NCBI GenBank assembly: GCA_047623945.1
Contig: JBLHOT010000004.1
Location: 1 to 64,000 of the forward strand
Direction of reading: 5' to 3'
Length of the DNA stretch: 64,000 nt
Source of the DNA: Arcticibacterium sp047623945
GTDB lineage: Bacteria; Bacteroidota; Bacteroidia; Cytophagales; Spirosomataceae
This document shows, piece after piece, positions 51,067 to 60,116 of the stretch; the first letter of the stretch is position 1; every line of letters starts with the position of its first letter. Both the position numbers and the translations under genes were made by a program. The notes beneath the pieces are model-generated. The model did no database searches. It was not told where the DNA came from and worked only from the letters and a program-made list of their open reading frames with translations.

Positions 51067-52355
51067 GTATTGCTTTTACTGCCTTTTACTTTGGGTTTAA
51101 TAATGAGTCTTAAAGACTGATCATAGGTGACGTAATTCCAGACCCAGTTTATAAATATCAAAAGCTTGTTTTTAATTCCCAGAATAGATAATAAATGTAC
51201 CATCATCCAAACATACCACGCGAATGTCCCCTGAAAACGCCAAAAAGGCAGGTCCACCACGGCTAGATGCCGTCCTACTGTGGCCATAGAACCTAGGTCT
51301 GAGTAAGAAAATGGCTTTGTTTTCTCTCCTTTCATAATTTGATAAAGATTGCTGGCCAGAAGCGTTCCTTGCTGTATGGCTGGCTGTGCTACCATAGGAT
51401 GGCCGTAAGGAAGTTTTGGAGAAGTCATTTGGGCCAAATCACCAATGGCAAAAATATTATCATAACCAGACACGAGGTTAATTTTGTTTACTCTAAGTCT
51501 CCCATTTTTTTCAAAAGACTCAGGAGCTATACCTTCTATCTTATTGCTTTTGACCCCTGCAGCCCAAACCAAATTATTCGTTCTTATCTTCTCTCCTTTA
51601 TTTGTGAAAGCATATTTTCCATCAAAATCAATGATTCTTTCTCCAATTCTTACTTCAACGCCTAAATCTTTAAGATAGTCTTCACTTTTTTGGCTGGCCT
51701 GGTCAGACATTGACGGGAGAAGGCCCTTGGAGGATTGGAATAGATATACTTTCATGTCCACGAAGTCTATTTCAGGATAGTCTTTGGGTAGGATGACGTT
51801 TCTCATCTCTGCCAAACTTCCAGAAATTTCAACCCCGGTGGGCCCACCGCCCACGACCACTACAGACATCATGCCCTCTTTTTCCCGATAGTCTGGTTCG
51901 GAAAGGGCATCCTCGAAATTTTGCAGAACAGTATTTCTTAAAGCAATCGCCTCAGAAATTGACTTCATTGGTAGGGCATTGTTTATGATGTTTTGCTGAC
52001 CGAAATAATTCGTATCTGCACCCATCGCCAAAACCAAGAAGTCATAGTTGACCACCCCTATATCCGTTGTTAATTGTCTGATTTCAGTCTTCACCGAATT
52101 TACCTTGGTAATTCTTACGTGAACGTTTTTTTTATCATGAAAAACTTTCCTGAGCGGAAATGCTATGGAGCTGGGCTCTAGCCCAGCCATGGCTACTTGA
52201 TAACACAGTGGCTGAAATTGGTGGTAATTGTTTTTATCAATCAGTACCACCTGAACATCCCTTTTACACAGCTTTTGTGCTAAAGCTAGGCCACCAAAAC
52301 CTGCTCCTACGATAACAATTCTTTTTTGGTTAGTTTCGGGGATGTTTGCAAACAT
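51063..52355 (-). CDS. Type II NADH dehydrogenase-like FAD oxidoreductase
   Basis: A 430-residue flavoprotein with two nucleotide-binding folds. KRIVIVGAGFGGLALAQKL binds FAD, VVVVGGGPTGVEISGSLAEM binds NADH, and NIFAIGDLAQM is the second FAD contact. The C-terminal amphipathic and hydrophobic tail (around FAWYVWMMVHLLSILG) attaches it to the inner membrane. It would pass electrons from NADH to menaquinone without proton pumping. It overlaps the ABC exporter by 4 bases. Confidence 0.88.
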   Translation of the reverse strand: MFANIPETNQKRIVIVGAGFGGLALAQKLCKRDVQVVLIDKNNYHQFQPLCYQVAMAGLEPSSIAFPLRKVFHDKKNVHVRITKVNSVKTEIRQLTTDIGVVNYDFLVLAMGADTNYFGQQNIINNALPMKSISEAIALRNTVLQNFEDALSEPDYREKEGMMSVVVVGGGPTGVEISGSLAEMRNVILPKDYPEIDFVDMKVYLFQSSKGLLPSMSDQASQKSEDYLKDLGVEVRIGERIIDFDGKYAFTNKGEKIRTNNLVWAAGVKSNKIEGIAPESFEKNGRLRVNKINLVSGYDNIFAIGDLAQMTSPKLPYGHPMVAQPAIQQGTLLASNLYQIMKGEKTKPFSYSDLGSMATVGRHLAVVDLPFWRFQGTFAWYVWMMVHLLSILGIKNKLLIFINWVWNYVTYDQSLRLIIKPKVKGSKSNT

Positions 52356-52424
52356 TTACTTAATTATGGTTTTGTAGGGCTCTTTTTAATAGTCATTGAC
52401 AGTATCAATGGTATGGTTAGCGAC

Positions 52425-53567
52425 CTAATCCTTTTGTTCTAATGCCACTTTCTCAATGACCTTTTGATAAAAAGCCTCATATTGAGGGACCACATTTTTT
52501 ATATCAAATTCTTTGGCTTTTTTTAATGCCCGTGACTTAAATCCCGGCAGGTTTTCGTCTTTAAGTATGAAAAGAGCATTTTTAACCATGTCGTCTATGT
52601 CACCAATGTTACTCATAAAACCCGTTTCTCCCTGAATATTTACTTCAGGAAGTCCACCAGCGTTACTTGTGATAATAGGAACTTCACAGGCCATAGCTTC
52701 TAAAGCAGCCAAACCAAAACTCTCCTTTTCTGAAGGCATGAAAAATAAATCGGCTACCGATAAAACTTCTTCTATTGCATCTAATTTTCCAATGAATCTT
52801 ATATCATCACAGAGTTCTAGGTCTCTACACAGTTTCTCCATTTGAACACGTTCTGGTCCATCACCGATAAGAAGTAATTTGGATGCAACAGTCTGTTTTA
52901 TTTTGCCAAAGGCATGAATAATGTCTGCAATACGCTTTACTGGCCTAAAATTAGAAATATGTACAATCAGTTTTTCACCGTCAGGGCAAATGATCTTTTT
53001 AAAATGCTCTTTTTTCTGCTTGTGAAACCTTTCCATGTCCACAAAATTTGGAATAACCTCAATTTCATTATTAATCTCAAAAGCTTCAAAGGTTTCTCGT
53101 CTTAAGGACTCAGAAACCGCCGTGACGCCATCGGATTTGTTAATACTAAAAGTGACCATGGGCTTATAAGTGGCATCTCGGCCTACTACGGTGATATCTG
53201 TTCCGTGCAGCGTGGTGACCACAGGAATATGAATGCCATGTGTTTTTAGGATTTCTTTAGCTAAAAATGCCGAAGTGGCATGTGGAATAGCGTAGTGAAC
53301 ATGGAGCACATCCAACTTTTCATGGCGGACTACATCTACCATCTTGCTGGCCAGAGCAGATTCGTAAGGTGGATATTCGAAAAGCGGGTAGTTGGAAATA
53401 TTTACCTCATGATAAAACAGATTTTCATTAAAAAAATCGAGCCGAATTGGCTGAGTATAGGTCATGAAATGAACCTGATGCCCGTTTTGGGCCAACTGCT
53501 TTCCTAGCTCTGTGGCAATAACTCCGCTACCGCCAAAAGTGGGATAACATACAATTCCAATTTTCAT
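52425..53567 (-). CDS. bshA: N-acetyl-alpha-D-glucosaminyl L-malate synthase (bacillithiol pathway)
   Basis: A 380-residue GT4 glycosyltransferase. The N-terminus MKIGIVCYPTFGGSGVIATELG and VLHVHYAIPHATSAFLAKEI match BshA closely, the enzyme that joins UDP-GlcNAc and L-malate in the first step of bacillithiol synthesis. The donor-binding E-x7-E block is EKESFGLAALEAMACEVP. The protein is cytoplasmic. No other bsh gene is visible in the window. Confidence 0.9.
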   Translation of the reverse strand: MKIGIVCYPTFGGSGVIATELGKQLAQNGHQVHFMTYTQPIRLDFFNENLFYHEVNISNYPLFEYPPYESALASKMVDVVRHEKLDVLHVHYAIPHATSAFLAKEILKTHGIHIPVVTTLHGTDITVVGRDATYKPMVTFSINKSDGVTAVSESLRRETFEAFEINNEIEVIPNFVDMERFHKQKKEHFKKIICPDGEKLIVHISNFRPVKRIADIIHAFGKIKQTVASKLLLIGDGPERVQMEKLCRDLELCDDIRFIGKLDAIEEVLSVADLFFMPSEKESFGLAALEAMACEVPIITSNAGGLPEVNIQGETGFMSNIGDIDDMVKNALFILKDENLPGFKSRALKKAKEFDIKNVVPQYEAFYQKVIEKVALEQKD

Positions 53568-53752
53568 TTATTTATTCTGGTCTGCTCCTCGTCAAATTAG
53601 ACGTCTTTTTATAAAATCAGTAAAGGGAATGCTCCGTTAATCATGTGATTGCTCCTTTAGCCGTTTATGAACTACTAACGCAAATAGACTAGGGATTAAT
53701 TCCAAAAAAGGAGGTATACTCTTATTATATTGATAAGTTCATCGTTTTATTT

Positions 53753-54619
53753 GTGTCTAATTTCACTGAAACATTGTTAATACTCCAATTCTTCAAACTT
53801 ATTCGCTGGGAAAACTTGCTCATTATTGTGCTTACGCAATACATGGCCCGTGTTTTTTTGGTGGGAAATGGGGAGGCCTTTGAACTAGCTATTCTAGATG
53901 AGAATCAGTTTTTAATTACGCTTACCACCCTTCTAGTAGCGGCCGCTGGCTATATAATAAACGATTACTTTGACGTGAAAATAGATCTGGTAAATAAGCC
54001 TAAAGAGGTTATTATAGGTAGATTTATCAAGAGGCGTCACGCCATTTTTGCCCATCAAGTTTTAAATGTTTCTGCCGCTGTGATTTCGTATACGATAAGT
54101 TTCAGGGTTTTCGTGGTTAATGTATTTGCCATGACTCTTTTGTGGGTTTATGCCAGCGTATTTAAAAAGAAACCTATCATTGGTAATGTTTTGGTGGCGG
54201 GCCTTACGGCGGCGTCTTTAGTGGTAATGGCCGTGTATTATACAGAGAATGATTTATTGATTAATATTTATGCCGTTTTCGCTTTTGGCATTACACTTAT
54301 TAGAGAAATTATAAAGGATATTGAAGACATTAGGGGCGACAAGAAATTTGGAAGCACTACACTACCTATTATTTGGGGCATTAGGAAAACAAAATATGTC
54401 ATCTTCTTTTTCATGATAGGTTTTATTATGACAGTGTGTTTGATGGGGTTTGCACTACATAATCAGAGTTTAAACTTTATTTTTATGCTTCTGGCAGTGC
54501 CCTTTTTTTACATGATGTTTCGCCTTTACTTTGCAGACAGGAAAATACATTTTTCGCAACTAAGCACCTGGTCTAAAATTATAATGATTTTAGGGATTTT
54601 AAGTATGGCGGTAATATAA
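53753..54619 (+). CDS. UbiA-family prenyltransferase (geranylgeranylglycerol-phosphate-type)
   Basis: A 288-residue inner-membrane enzyme. NDYFDVKIDLVNKP is the first aspartate-rich motif (N-D-x2-D-x3-D) and DIEDIRGDKKFGS the second; about eight hydrophobic segments surround them. Bacteroidota members are commonly annotated as geranylgeranylglycerol-phosphate geranylgeranyltransferase; transfer to another ring or glycerol acceptor is possible. The frame starts with GTG; I see no earlier ATG. It lies 24 bases before purN. Confidence 0.83.
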   Translation: MSNFTETLLILQFFKLIRWENLLIIVLTQYMARVFLVGNGEAFELAILDENQFLITLTTLLVAAAGYIINDYFDVKIDLVNKPKEVIIGRFIKRRHAIFAHQVLNVSAAVISYTISFRVFVVNVFAMTLLWVYASVFKKKPIIGNVLVAGLTAASLVVMAVYYTENDLLINIYAVFAFGITLIREIIKDIEDIRGDKKFGSTTLPIIWGIRKTKYVIFFFMIGFIMTVCLMGFALHNQSLNFIFMLLAVPFFYMMFRLYFADRKIHFSQLSTWSKIIMILGILSMAVI

Positions 54620-54643
54620 GGTGGAGACGTCAATCTAAGAAAT

Positions 54644-55213
54644 ATGAAAGAAAAACGGATAGTTATTTTTGCTTCAGGAGGCGGCTCCAATGCAGAGGCT
54701 ATTGTAGCTTATTTTGCCAATAATCCAGATGTAATTGTTACATACTTTTTGACAAACAAGCCGGATTCTGGTATAATCATGAGAGGAAAGCGTTTGGGTA
54801 TTCCTACCTTAGTTTTTTCTAGGCAAAACTTCGTCAATTCGTTGGATGTTGTGAATTTTCTGAAGTCTCAAAAAATTGATCTAGTAGTGCTAGCAGGTTT
54901 TTTATGGCTTATTCCTCCTTCTCTTATTGAAGCTTATCCAGCTAAAATAATCAATATACATCCAGCACTTCTGCCAAAGTATGGAGGTAAAGGCATGTGG
55001 GGTCATCATGTACATGATGCAGTAGTGGCTAATAAGGAGACTGAAAGTGGAATCACTATTCACCTTGTTAATGAAAACTATGATGAGGGAAAGATTCTAT
55101 TTCAAGCTAGCTGTGCTGTGGAAGCAAAAGATGCCCCAGAAGACGTAGCTGCCAATGTTTTAAAGTTGGAGCACAAGCACTTCGCTCAGGTTATTGAAGA
55201 TTTGCTTACTTAA
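54644..55213 (+). CDS. purN: Phosphoribosylglycinamide formyltransferase
   Basis: A 189-residue cytoplasmic enzyme. FASGGGSNAEAIV binds the substrate phosphate; NIHPALLPKYGGKGMWGHHVHDAVV carries the catalytic N-x-H, and the conserved aspartate follows in NYDEGKI. It performs the third step of purine synthesis with 10-formyltetrahydrofolate. Length is normal. Separated by 24 bases from the prenyltransferase gene and convergent with the next gene. Confidence 0.93.
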   Translation: MKEKRIVIFASGGGSNAEAIVAYFANNPDVIVTYFLTNKPDSGIIMRGKRLGIPTLVFSRQNFVNSLDVVNFLKSQKIDLVVLAGFLWLIPPSLIEAYPAKIINIHPALLPKYGGKGMWGHHVHDAVVANKETESGITIHLVNENYDEGKILFQASCAVEAKDAPEDVAANVLKLEHKHFAQVIEDLLT

Positions 55214-55218
55214 TTCTT

Positions 55219-55824
55219 TTAGTTCATCACATGTCTGGCGTTTTTAGTAAGCATATTAGGGTTATAGGTGCTGCCTTTAGCCACTTGAGTCATGGTGATC
55301 CGCACTCTGGTAGGAAAAAACAACTCGTGGTCTTCTCTTTTATGTGCATGGCCTTTTCCGCCGCTATCATCTTTAATAACTAAATCCATTTGTTTAATAC
55401 CTTCTGTCCAGATAATGGATTCGTTCTCCCAAAAAGAAGTCATAGAAACTGTGTTTTTGTATACACCCTCGTCCGTATAAATTAAGGTACCTGTACATCC
55501 GTAATTATTCCTCTGTCCTTTATTTGGCATATAGCATAGTGTCCATTTTGTAGGTGCTTGGCCAGCTGGCTTATTTTTCACTTCTATCCTAATATGCACA
55601 TTACCATTCCTATAATCTGCAGGGCTTTCCCAGTTTAATGGTCTTGCGGGATTAATAAGACTGTCTTTTACATAAAAATGTGACTTGTTGGGATAGGCAT
55701 TGTCTGCATCGGATTTGGAGTAATTGTATTCTACATCAAACAGAACAAATTGGGTATCATTCTGTATATTTTTCTCCGATTGGACTATAAAGAATAGAAG
55801 GAATATGATACTGATTTTTATCAT
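55219..55824 (-). CDS. Exported protein of unknown function
   Basis: I start at the ATG at 55822-55824, which gives a signal peptide (MIKISIIFLLFFIVQSEK); the frame runs on to a TTG at 55873, but that adds a polar stretch before the signal. The 201-residue chain is beta-rich with aromatic residues (VEYNYSKSDADNAYPNK, KWTLCYMPNKGQRNNYGCTG) and may fold as a sandwich of the jelly-roll or lectin type. No family could be assigned. Its upstream neighbour is the broken DUF4422 gene. Confidence 0.5.
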   Translation of the reverse strand: MIKISIIFLLFFIVQSEKNIQNDTQFVLFDVEYNYSKSDADNAYPNKSHFYVKDSLINPARPLNWESPADYRNGNVHIRIEVKNKPAGQAPTKWTLCYMPNKGQRNNYGCTGTLIYTDEGVYKNTVSMTSFWENESIIWTEGIKQMDLVIKDDSGGKGHAHKREDHELFFPTRVRITMTQVAKGSTYNPNMLTKNARHVMN

Positions 55825-55871
55825 GACTGGGTTCTTAGATTTCTTAAAGCTACACATAAAGGAATAGCTCT

Positions 55872-56625
55872 TCAATGCTTTAATTTTTTGAAGTAGTTAA
55901 GTGGAAGTTCTTTAAACTTGATCTCATGATGCATTATCCAAAGAGAAATGAGTCTTTCAGAGAGAAATCCTAGCACTCTTTCTTGATACCCTGTGTAGCT
56001 TTCCAGGCATAATTCCTTTTTTAGTTTAAAAAGCATACCCAATAACCATTCTATCAAGTTTTGATAATCGTTTCTTTTGAGAATAAACATATTGTTGGCA
56101 AATAACCTATTTCCTTTTAGCAAGAAGTCATAGCTGCTTAAATACATAGGATAGTCTCTTTGAAGGATTTGAGACAGTATTGATAGATCCTTGATGTTGT
56201 GGTATCTTCTATAATGCTCCTCTATGCTGTATTTAAATTTTCTTCTGAGCGGCATAATAGCCTCGTAAGTCTCAAATATTTTATGAATTTCCTTCTCGCT
56301 TAGTATTTTTTTCTTCCAAAGAGTGAAGTCATTGGTGTAAATGAGGCCGTACCTTTAGCGACACAAACCTATGAGGTAGTAAAGAGCTTTTTTTAGGGTG
56401 TAAGCAATGGGTGTTGAAGTGGCTGTAAAGTGCCTTCTATAGTGAAAACTTCCTACGATATCGGCTTCTTTATTTTTCCAAGCCCAGTAAATTCCTGTCA
56501 ATTCACTATAGCATTTGTTGTTGGCAGAAATGTTGACTCCTTCGTTGTCCCTTCTAAAGCCAGACGTAAATTTATCTAAGTCCCCTTCCGAGCAACACTG
56601 GAATGTAGATTTTCTGGTTGGCCAC
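55872..56625 (-). pseudogene. DUF4422-type glycosyltransferase, broken
   Basis: The intact 127-codon frame (55872-56255) reads FKYSIEEHYRRYHNIKDL, then a helix, then GFLSERLISLWI, the C-terminal half of DUF4422 proteins, which belong to glycan synthesis clusters. The same frame is open upstream: TNDFTLWKKKILSEKEIHK precedes it, then TAA at 56355-56357, then HYRRHFTAT and NNKCYSELTGIYWAWKNK, up to about 56583. The likely start NQKIYIPVLLG lies one frame off near 56585-56625. One C to T change (CAA or CGA to TAA or TGA, here TAA) plus one indel would account for the loss. Confidence 0.72.
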
Positions 56626-57315
56626 TATGTTTTAATGCCAAAGAAATAAGTAAACACATTAATAGATGTAGTCTTATTCAATTCAAAAGCGATTTTGATT
56701 GGTGTATCGACACTACAGCGACAAATGTTGGTTTTGAGTTTTTTGGGATAGATTCTTCTGGAATTATGTTGAAATAGGCCTATTTCATATGAAATGATTT
56801 ATCAAGTGAGGTTAGTTTACCAAGTTAAAGGCTAAAGATGATTGGCACTGGCTTTAGTAAAAGTTTACCAGAGTCCTCACAGCAGACACTAGTACTTATT
56901 AGGGCTGAAGATTACTGTGGGCGGAGTTCAATATGGCCAAGTTTTAACATAGGTTCTTGTTTCATCACCACAATTTGAGTTAACCCTTTGGATTTATCTG
57001 TTTTAGTTCAGCCTAAAAATGTGATATCAATAAGCCGTTTCAAGAGCGATGATAAGCACCAAGGGCCTGCCTTGTTAGAATAGTACAATTTATCATTGAA
57101 AATAGAATATTCTACTAATATTGATAAATGTAAAATTATATTTTGTGTTTAATAATATTTACCATATCATTGCATCGTTAATTCGAATAACATAATGTTT
57201 GACGATAGTAAAGTAAGTACTTTGTTCCAGCTGTCGTTCAAACTTCTATCAGTAGAATTAATTTAAGGTGTATCTAAAAAAAATATTAAAAATTAACTTA
57301 AACTGAATCACTTTT
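56626..57315. other. Gene-free stretch upstream of amt
   Basis: No gene is recognised in these 690 bases. It is AT-rich and may hold the amt promoter, but I see no clear TAnnTTTG box and no sigma-54 site. Confidence 0.5.
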
Positions 57316-58542
57316 ATGGAAGGATTATTTACCGCTAATAATGTATGGATGATGCTCTGTACAGCTCTGGTGTTCTTTATGCACTTAGGGTTTTCGTTTT
57401 TAGAAATTGGCCTAACGCGTTCAAAAAACACTATAAATATTTTATTTAAAAACGTCTTTATTATCTGTATCGGCCTTTTATTATATGCTCTTTGTGGCTT
57501 TAATTTAATGTACCCTGGTGATTTTAATGGCTTCATAGGATTTGCAGGTTTTGGTATTGAAGCTCCGTTAAATGTTGAGGGAACGCTTGATTTGGCCTAT
57601 AATGAAGGTTATACGTATTGGACTGACTTCCTTTTCCAAGGAATGTTTGCAGCCACTGCGGCCACTATTGTTTCTGGGGCAGTTGCTGAGCGTATTAAGC
57701 TTGGGAGTTTCATGATATTTACTGTGATATATGTAGGTGTTGTCTATCCAATAGCCGGTTCTTGGCAGTGGGGTGGAGGTTTTTTAAGCGAGATGGGTTT
57801 TTACGATTTCGCAGGTTCTACGCTAGTTCACTCTGTAGGTGGATGGGCAGCATTGGTGGCTATTTATTTACTGGGCTCTCGTATAGGGAAATTTGGAGCA
57901 GATGGTTCCTCAAAGCCTATTCCTGGTCACAATCTTCCATTAGCTGCGGCTGGTGTACTGATTCTTTGGTTAGGTTGGTTTGGTTTTAATGGAGGTTCTG
58001 TATTATCTGCAGACCCTGCAGGAACGTCACTAACGCTTGTAACTACTTGTTTAGCAGCAGCAGCTGGAGGTATGGGTGCTTTTGCTTTCGATTGGGTTAA
58101 GAATAAGCAGTATGACTTAACCATGATGCTTAATGGTGTTTTGGCAGGTTTAGTGGGTATCACTGCAGGTGCAGACCAAATGTCTCCAATGGATGCGATA
58201 CTTATTGGACTTATTGCTGGTGTAATCGTAGTTCTGGGTGTTCTTCTGGTTGACAAATTGAAATTAGACGACCCTGTTGGAGCTGTAGCGGTTCACCTAA
58301 TCTGTGGTATTTTCGGAACTTTAGCCGTAGGTATTTTCGGAGCGAAGGCAGGTATGGATCAGTTCGTTATTCAGTTAATAGGAGTAGCGTGTTATGCTGC
58401 TTTCTGTATCATTACTTCTGGAATTATTCTCTTCGCTCTCAAAGCAACAGTAGGCTTAAGAGTTTCTAAAGATGAGGAAATAGAAGGCTTAGATATGCAC
58501 GAGCATGGAATGTCTGCTTACGGAGACTTCGTTAGCAAATAA
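57316..58542 (+). CDS. amt: Ammonium transporter
   Basis: A 408-residue inner-membrane channel. The pattern EGLFTANNVWMMLCTALVFF, FLEIGLTRSKN, FAGSTLVHSVGGWAALVA, and LPLAAAGVLILWLGWFGFNGGS is that of the Amt/MEP family; the conserved pore histidine lies in STLVHSVGG. It has 11 hydrophobic segments. It conducts ammonium for nitrogen assimilation. I see no P-II (glnK) gene beside it, which is usual in many bacteria but not all. A terminator and a porin gene follow. Confidence 0.93.
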   Translation: MEGLFTANNVWMMLCTALVFFMHLGFSFLEIGLTRSKNTINILFKNVFIICIGLLLYALCGFNLMYPGDFNGFIGFAGFGIEAPLNVEGTLDLAYNEGYTYWTDFLFQGMFAATAATIVSGAVAERIKLGSFMIFTVIYVGVVYPIAGSWQWGGGFLSEMGFYDFAGSTLVHSVGGWAALVAIYLLGSRIGKFGADGSSKPIPGHNLPLAAAGVLILWLGWFGFNGGSVLSADPAGTSLTLVTTCLAAAAGGMGAFAFDWVKNKQYDLTMMLNGVLAGLVGITAGADQMSPMDAILIGLIAGVIVVLGVLLVDKLKLDDPVGAVAVHLICGIFGTLAVGIFGAKAGMDQFVIQLIGVACYAAFCIITSGIILFALKATVGLRVSKDEEIEGLDMHEHGMSAYGDFVSK

Positions 58543-58568
58543 GTTTTATCGACTTTATAGTCTTGCGA

Positions 58569-58599
58569 AAGGGATACCATTGTGGTATCCCTTTTTTTT
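58569..58599 (+). terminator. amt: Strong intrinsic terminator after amt
   Basis: A perfect 10-bp stem (AAGGGATACC with GGTATCCCTT) with a 5-base loop is followed by eight T, 27 bases past the amt stop. Confidence 0.92.
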
Positions 58600-58864
58600 G
58601 GATACAGGTATTTATAATTTATAAGAATAGTACAATTTATATAAATTATATAATGCATAATGATAGACGAATAAAAATTGGAATATTATCTTTTATTCCA
58701 AATAGTGATGCTATTGTTTCACAATGTGAATATTCTAACAATTAGTATTATATATATAGTGAAATGGTGAAATAATAAAATAATATTTTGTCGATATTTA
58801 ATAATGACGAATATTTGTAAAGGAACAAGTACAAAGAAAAATAATACATTAAAGAAATAAAATA
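58600..58864. other. AT-rich leader of the porin gene
   Basis: Between the amt terminator and the porin ATG there is a very AT-rich leader of about 265 bases with no gene. I see no clear -7 box, but several TATTTG-like sequences. Confidence 0.5.
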
Positions 58865-59980
58865 ATGAAAAAAGTATATTTATCAATAGTTTCTGTTTTG
58901 ACAGTATTTGCGGCGTCAGCCCAAGATAGTCCATTATCTGTATCTGGTTATGTGGATACATATTACTTCGCCAACCTAAATGGTACTAGTGGGCCGGGAG
59001 GTAACTTAGGTGCTTCAGGTTTCGAAAGAATATTTGATCAAAACGCTAACTCTTTCCAAGTAGGTCTGGCTCAAATGATGACTACTTATGAGGCGGGTTC
59101 GGTTACCGGCGTTATTGATTTAGTTTTTGGTAATCATGCAGATTTAGGAAACTACGGTAACGTAGTTAGCCCATTGGGTGGTAATGGTTCTGCTCTTGCC
59201 GTAAAGCAGGCTTATATGAGTTGGGCTGCTAGTGATGTGGTAAGTTTTACTGCTGGTCAGTTTGGAACTAACGTAGGTTATGAAGTGATTGATGCTCCTG
59301 CCAATTTCAACTACTCTTTATCAAACTTATTCGGCAACGGACCTTTCTATCATACAGGTATTAAGATAGATGTGGCTCCATCTGAGAAGTTTGGATTCAT
59401 GTTGGGCCTGAACAACGGTCTTGATAGCAAAGATGACAATAACAAGAGCAAAGGATTTATGGGTCAGATTTACCTAGCTCCAACAGACGGATGGGACGTT
59501 TATTTGAACTACTTTGGTACGAACGAGGGAACTAAGGATGTTCCATCAAACTACTCATGGTTTGATATCACTACTTCATACCAGTTTACAGATAACTTCT
59601 TAATTGGTTTAAATGCAGTTCCTTACGGTGCACTAAAGACTGACGATGGGACTCAAAGCTGGTCTGGAGCGGCTCTTTACTTAAATGGTAGCCTTTCAGA
59701 GAAGTTTGGTCTTGGCGTGAGAGCTGAGTATTTTGATAACTCTCAAGGAGGAATTTACTTGGTAGATGCTAACAATACAGGTTCAGGTGAAGGGGCGTCT
59801 GTTACTTCACTTACGCTAACTGCAAACGTCGATATTACTGACCATTTAATGTTCAAGCCTGAGCTTCGTTATGATACTTACAGCACAGAGTCTGGTTCTG
59901 CTTGGTTGATGGATGATGCAGGTGCTTACACTAAAAATGCCCAAACAACTTTGGGAGGGGCTTTAATATTTCATTTCTAA
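58865..59980 (+). CDS. Outer-membrane beta-barrel porin (BBP2-type)
   Basis: A 371-residue protein. The signal peptide is KVYLSIVSVLTVFAASAQ; then a barrel of alternating strands, for example SGYVDTYYFANLN, GDFNQN-like FDQNANSFQVGLAQM, QAYMSWAASDVVSFTAGQF, FGTNVGYEVID and the final GGALIFHF ending in phenylalanine. This resembles the putative porin BBP2 family, often next to ammonium transporters in Bacteroidota. It would let small solutes cross the outer membrane. A terminator follows. Confidence 0.82.
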   Translation: MKKVYLSIVSVLTVFAASAQDSPLSVSGYVDTYYFANLNGTSGPGGNLGASGFERIFDQNANSFQVGLAQMMTTYEAGSVTGVIDLVFGNHADLGNYGNVVSPLGGNGSALAVKQAYMSWAASDVVSFTAGQFGTNVGYEVIDAPANFNYSLSNLFGNGPFYHTGIKIDVAPSEKFGFMLGLNNGLDSKDDNNKSKGFMGQIYLAPTDGWDVYLNYFGTNEGTKDVPSNYSWFDITTSYQFTDNFLIGLNAVPYGALKTDDGTQSWSGAALYLNGSLSEKFGLGVRAEYFDNSQGGIYLVDANNTGSGEGASVTSLTLTANVDITDHLMFKPELRYDTYSTESGSAWLMDDAGAYTKNAQTTLGGALIFHF

Positions 59981-59999
59981 GATTGAAAATTAGCATATC

Positions 60000-60033
60000 A
60001 GGGGTTGCTCTATAAACGAGCAGCCCTTTTCTT
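60000..60033 (+). terminator. Terminator after the porin gene
   Basis: A stem AGGG-(G)T-TGCTC pairs with GAGCA-GCCCT with a bulge, followed by TTTTCTTTG. Confidence 0.65.
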
Positions 60034-60084
60034 TGTTTAAGCTTATTACTAATTATATTCAGAAAAATTAGCGGCCTCTTTTCT

Positions 60085-60092
60085 TATATTTG
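60085..60092 (+). promoter_or_regulatory. mgtE: Probable -7 box for mgtE
   Basis: TATATTTG is an exact match to TAnnTTTG, 24 bases before the mgtE ATG. A TTG at -33 was not found. Confidence 0.45.
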
Positions 60093-60116
60093 TCTTAAAC
60101 TGTTTTGGCCCGTACT

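Noticed and set aside
58563..58745. 60-residue frame after amt
   Set aside because: It runs through the amt terminator and AT-rich leader and has no motif.
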